64,000 nt of DNA from Histoplasma ohiense (taxonomy: Eukaryota; Ascomycota; Eurotiomycetes; Onygenales; Ajellomycetaceae), in the NCBI GenBank assembly GCA_017607445.1, contig JAEVHH010000002.1, positions 4,083,501 through 4,147,500 of the forward strand, written 5' to 3'. The notes below the pieces were generated by a model. That model worked only from the letters and a program-made list of their open reading frames with translations, made no database searches and was not told the DNA's origin. This document shows positions 59,591 through 64,000 of this stretch, in pieces (within the stretch, counting starts at the first letter, position 1; every line of letters begins with the position of its first letter). The position numbers and the translations under genes are program-made.

Positions 59591-62513
59591 TGTATACTTG
59601 ATGTGATGATAATCTAGCATATGTGAGGAGTGGTTCATTCTTATGTTCTTGAGATTCAGTCAGACTTTGTCTTCTATATAATATCAGATCACAGAACTTC
59701 TTCTGATGTTTGCTTGATTCTTATAATTTTACTGAGTGCTGATCATTGAAGCTTCTGCTCATTCACAGATTTTCTTCAGCTTGTTTATGATATTCTCTGC
59801 TGTCTGTATGAAGCTGTGAGTGTACATGGTTTCTTGAGAAGTCTTGAGAAAGTTCAGAATCTCTAAGTTGTATCTATGTAGAAGAAAGAATGAGCTTATA
59901 TCTGTTGTAGCAGAATCTCAACTGTTAATCACAATTTCAGTGTGTGACAGCAGATTGCTTCAGTTGTTTTGTACATAATTGCAGAACTTACAGAGAATGT
60001 TCTTTACTGTTTGTATCATTCTCTTAGTAGCTTCATCAGTCTCTGAATGATATGCTGTTGATAATTTTTGTTCAATTCTTAGTAATTGACATATATGGGC
60101 TCAGAGTGTGCTGATGAATTGATTGTCTCTATCTGATATAATGAATGAAGGCAGACTGTGTATACAATAGAATGAGCTTCTGATGAAGACATCTGTAACT
60201 ACTTTGATGTTCATCTTGTCACAGAGCTGTAGTATTACATTCTTGCTGAGTCAGTCAACAATGACTAGAATATTTGTAGAATCTTTACTCTTGAGCAAAA
60301 AAACTGCAAAATTGATAGCTATATCACATCAAGTTCAGTTGAAGACAGATAGAGGCTTCAGCATCTCTTTTCAGTATTCATATCATATCATCACTGAATC
60401 ACTGTGATCACAGTTGTGTACAAACCAGTGTATGTCTTTCAACATATCTAGTCAGTAGAATTCTTGAGTGATGATGTTGTACATGATTTTGTATTCTGAA
60501 TGTCTGATTATCAGTGAGTTATGAATTTCTTGCATGATCTGTATTCATAAAGATTCTGAATCAGAGATTCATCATCTATCTTGAAAGTGTAAGCAGTTGT
60601 CATTGTTGATTGAATATGCTGAGATATTCATTCTTGAATATACATCTGCAGAAAATTGAGATGCTTTGCTTTGTATGATTTTGACAGCTTGTTATCAGAA
60701 TTCATCTGCTTCTGCTGCTAGTCTTCATTGTTCTTTGAGTGAGGGTTCTTGGGCTTGGAACTGATTGATATATATGTGAGGTTTGTCTGATTGTGTAGAA
60801 CTTTCTATGATTGCAGAGTTGATTAACTGATGCTCTCAGTGTTTTCATCTGTTATTCAAGTCATCAGATAGTATATCTTGTTCTCAGTGAGACAGAGCAT
60901 CTGCAAGAATGTTCTCTACTTCAAGTCAATAATGAATTGTGAATGAAAAACAGCTAACAAACAATGATGAATGTATATGTCTTTCAGTAAGCTTATGAGT
61001 GATCATGAAGTACTCTAAGTTTTTATGATTGATAACAATCTCAAACTTTTCAATGTTTATAAGTTCAGACTTTCATTCTTTGAGATATTGTATGATCACT
61101 AGAAGCTTTTTGTCATAGATCTTGTAGTTGCATTCAGTGAGTGATATCTTTTTTGAAATGAAGACACAGAATTGTAGAACATCTTTGTTATTATATTGCA
61201 TCAGTGTTTCATCTATTATATAATCTCAGACATCTGTTTTGAGAATTGTATGCTTATCTGAATTGAATGATTGCAGCATTGAGATGTTTGTGAATATACA
61301 CTTCAGCTTTTTGAATACTGTGTCTGTTTTATCAGTTCATTGAAATACAGCATCTTTCTGAGTCAGATCTGTCAGTGATTGTACAATATTGAAGAAGTCT
61401 TTGATGAATCTTCAGTAGAAGTTGATGAATTCTAGAAAGCTTCTAATCTCTTTTACTGAAACTGATATCTCTCAGTTGAGAATTGCTTTCATCTTGGTAG
61501 AATCCATGCATACATCTTTTTCAGCTTTGATGATGAATTCTAGATAGATTGTAGACTTGGTCTCAAAATTGCATTTATCAATATTCACTTACAGTTCAGC
61601 TTTTCATAGACAGTCAAGCACTTGTCATACATACTTGCAGTACTCAGTGAGCAGTTCATCAGTGAAGATTAGAATATTGTCTATATACACTGAGATGATC
61701 TCATTGAGCAGATCTTGTAGAGCCCAGTTAATATATTTCTGAAATGTGCTCAGAGCATTCACTAATTCAAAGAGAGTCACTGTTCATTTGTATAATTCAT
61801 AATATATATGAAAAGCAGTTAGTTATTTGTCACCTTCATTAATCCTTATCTTATAGAAGGCTGCAGAGATGTCAAGCTTTATAAATCATTTTACTTTTTC
61901 TATTTGTTTGAGTGTTTTATTGATGAGTGGAAGAGGGTATTGATTCTTTCATATAATTTTGTTGAGTTCTTGATAGTCAATATAGAATTGTAAGTCTTCT
62001 TCTGATTTTTTCATAAACAGTACAGATGCTGTGGTGGATGAGTTGCTAATATAAATGAAGTCTTTGTTCAGTAGTCTGTTGAGTGTTTTTTGTAGAATGA
62101 GAAGCTCATTGTATGATATACTGTAGAGAGAATCTCAGAGTGATTGTGAGTTCTTACTGTTCTTCTTGATGAGCTTGATTATATGATCTATATCAGGTTC
62201 TTGATGAGAAGGAAGCTTTTCAGCTTCTTTCTTATTGAATATATCTGTGAAGTCTTTGTATGATTTGAGTAGTTTTTTGTGCAGTTTCTTAGAATCTTTG
62301 AGTTCTAGCTTTTCTAACACTTTTTTGATATCTGTCATACTAGCAGTGAACACTTGAACATTCTTCTTCTCATGCATTTGATAGATTAGTAGTTTGTATG
62401 CTTCTGCTGATATCTGAGTGAGATCAGCAGTTCTATCAACATTCTTCTTATAAACACAGTCATCTTCTGAGAAAATAAGACAGCAGTTGTGTATGTTCAA
62501 CAAGGTTTCAAAT

Positions 62514-62945
62514 ACCAGAGCTGGAGGTTCAGCAGGCCGACTGTGGAATACCAAGTGAAGGCCCCTCCAGAGCTCACCATGCCACAGCATGCCCTCCACC
62601 ACTGGCTTGTGCTCCACTCCTCTCATGGGGACTTCTTCTGGTACCACAGATGCTTCCAGCATGCAGATGCAAGACTCACCTGTGTCTGTGGACACAACAA
62701 GAGCTCAGAACATTTGATGCTCTGTTGATACTCACAGAGACACTTCTCTCACTGATTCAAGAGATCAGCAGCACAGCCACACAACTGGGTGATAGCTGTT
62801 GCCTATCTAGAGTCTCTGACCTCTACAGACTTCATAGAACTGCTTGACCACACACAGTTCTACACACAGCACTGCATGAGGTAACACAGCTGTTTGAGCA
62901 CACACTGTCTGACTGCCCCCCACAGCAGTTCCAAGTCTATACAGG
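62514..62945 (+). pseudogene. LINE ORF2 C-terminus (Tad1-like)
   Basis: Open from the insert start: RPTVEYQVKAPPEL, LHHWLVLHSSHGDFFWYHR, ADARLTCVCGHNKSSEHLML, then after a TGA a helical end (YLESLTSTDFIELLDHTQF). This is the conserved Cys/His-containing tail after RNase H in Tad1-clade elements. It has fewer decay changes than the full-length copy. Confidence 0.8.
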
Positions 62946-63190
62946 TGGTACAGATAGCACAACATCTGATACAACTGATTCAATCAGTAAAATAGATTCA
63001 ATCAATGCAATTGATACAAATGATACAATTGATTCAATCAGTACAATCGACTCAATCGGTTCAATCAGCACAAATGATACAATCGATTCAACCAGTTCAA
63101 TTGATACAAATGATACAAACAGTACAATTGATACAATCAGTTCAATTGATTCAATTGGTTCAACTGATGCAAATGGTTCAATCAACATGA
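62946..63190 (+). repeat. 9-bp degenerate repeat in LINE 3' region
   Basis: Units such as GATTCAATC, AGTACAATC, GGTTCAATC and GATACAAAT continue for about 25 copies. Open in several frames because the period is a multiple of three. Same array as 42870-43120. Confidence 0.9.
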
Positions 63191-63756
63191 TTGACTCATC
63201 TGTTTCAACTAGCTGTGGTGTAATCAGTACAGTCTGTATGCTGACTCAGTTGTGCTCTCTTCTCTCTCTCCCTCTGAGCTTGTGCTGAATCATGTGACTG
63301 CAAGATGCCACAGATGGCACAGTCTTTCCTTCACTCTTTTCTTTATTTTTTTTTCAAAACACTCACTTTTTCTCTTTTCTTTTGTCTGTCTCATCTGTTT
63401 TTCTTCTGTTGTTAGAAGCACAGACAGTTCTTGGATCAACTGAAATAGTTATCCCTCTCCATTCACTATAAAGCCTTTCAGACACAGCAGCAGTGGTCCT
63501 CTCAGAAACCACACTATAGCTCCATTATGAATGATTATATGTCAGATCAGAAGTGAATGTGCAGCTCAGAAAAATCTGTTTCAATGAGCTGAATCTTCTC
63601 AAAAGTTGCCATCTGAATTCTGTTTTCTCTCTCTCTGTGTATATAGAAATCTCTTCAGTGTAGCACATCTCCATGCTCTTCAGAAGGCTTCTGAAACACA
63701 GATGCTGTCTGTGTTTTCTCTGGGATATTAAATCAATACAAACAAACAAACAAACA
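63191..63756 (+). other. LINE 3' UTR and CAAA tail
   Basis: Noncoding. Ends in a run of CAAA units at about 63738-63756, directly followed by the right TSD. Equivalent to 42325-42870 on the minus strand. Confidence 0.8.
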
Positions 63757-64000
63757 AACAAGGTTTCAAATTCTGTGAGCTATAATAGACTGAGCATTAG
63801 ATTGTACTCAAGGTTTTGTATTTTGTAGATGTATATATTCTTTTTCTCATGTCCTTCTATGTTGACATTAAATCTTATCATGTTGTAGGAGGTGGATCCT
63901 CTGAGGCTGTCAAATCCACTGAGTTTACATGATTTGAAAAAGAGGATACACTGAAGCTTATACTTCTCAACCAGTTGAATGTCTATAAGAGTGTAGTGAA

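Larger units (their letters stand above)
62514..63756 (+). mobile_element. 5'-truncated LINE copy in Gy-1e
   Basis: TSD AACAAGGTTTCAAAT at 62499-62513 and 63757-63771. The uninterrupted form is at 8391-8412. It matches the last 1.24 kb of the LINE at 42325-43560 in opposite orientation: ORF2 C-terminus, 9-bp repeat, 3' UTR and a CAAA tail. The sharp loss of everything upstream is the usual outcome of incomplete reverse transcription. Confidence 0.95.
58468..64000 (-). mobile_element. Gy-1e: gypsy element, runs past the window end
   Basis: 3' LTR at 58468-59000 (TGTAACAGACG...CTCATCACA), then minus-strand pol to the window end. It carries two inserts, 59337-59590 and 62514-63756. The 5' LTR should lie a few kb beyond 64000. 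Confidence 0.92.
58988..64000 (-). pseudogene. Gy-1e pol, interrupted twice
   Basis: Minus-strand continuation from the window end (protease near 63780-64000) through RT (near 61680, motif damaged), RNase H, integrase and chromodomain to TAG 58988. Host sequence is 59001-59336, 59591-62513 and 63757-64000. Same protein order as Gy-1b. TGA codons throughout. Confidence 0.82.

Noticed and set aside
62135..62695. 186-codon minus-strand frame
   Set aside because: It runs across the LINE/Gy-1e junction at 62513, so it joins antisense LINE sequence to Gy-1 pol by chance. Too recent and without motifs to call a fusion gene.

Overview
The window looks like a transposon-filled, AT-rich block of a filamentous ascomycete genome. 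The evidence is chromodomain Ty3/gypsy elements, a Tad-like LINE, a Tc1/mariner remnant, short GT-AG introns with CTAAC-type branch sites, and strong C-to-T decay. The decay falls mainly on CpG: copies of one element differ by TG in one copy and CA in the other at the same dinucleotide, and Arg (CGA/CGG) and Trp codons have become TGA. This is RIP-like or methylation-driven decay. No species can be named. Almost every gene is a pseudogene.

I name families from their LTRs. Gy-0 is an old + strand element. Gy-1 has LTRs of about 450-600 bp and five copies (a-e). Gy-2 has 262-bp LTRs. Gy-3 has 271-bp LTRs, one element plus a solo LTR. Gy-4 has 146-bp LTRs, copies A and B. Layout: a solo Gy-3 LTR (150-420); Gy-0 gag-pol (about 918-17262) split by Gy-1a (1524-13810), itself split by Gy-1b (4622-10697); an undecayed, CpG-containing single-copy island (about 17262-18961) with a two-exon minus-strand gene; a Tc1 3' end (18964-19415); then Gy-1c, whose leader holds Gy-2 (19919-34461), which in turn holds Gy-3 (22275-29417). 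From 34617 the host is Gy-4 copy A (minus strand). It holds Gy-1d (34862-40894), a full-length LINE (42325-48898), Gy-4 copy B (49695-57667) and Gy-1e (58468 to the end). Gy-1e holds a short CpG-rich insert (about 59337-59590) and a 5'-truncated LINE (62514-63756). Most insertions are proved by target-site duplications (TSDs), and the host sequence can be read straight through them.

The most unusual system: three different gypsy families (Gy-2, Gy-3, Gy-4) each carry an extra gene between the end of pol and the 3' LTR. It runs antisense to gag-pol, has introns, and codes for a cysteine-rich protein. In Gy-3 and Gy-4B all exons join in one frame across consensus introns (345 and 431 residues), broken only by TGA codons. 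All share a module close to C-x2-C-x(9-11)-C-x(8-15)-C-x2-C-x(6-8)-C, with an intron starting two residues after the last Cys. In Gy-3 the module plus the following domain is duplicated in tandem.

A second theme is self-priming. In Gy-1, and separately in Gy-2 and Gy-3, the sequence next to the 5' LTR is complementary to a site inside the LTR at the likely transcript start, as in yeast Tf1, so no tRNA primer is needed. The rest of the window is decayed gag, protease, RT, RNase H, integrase and chromodomain sequence.
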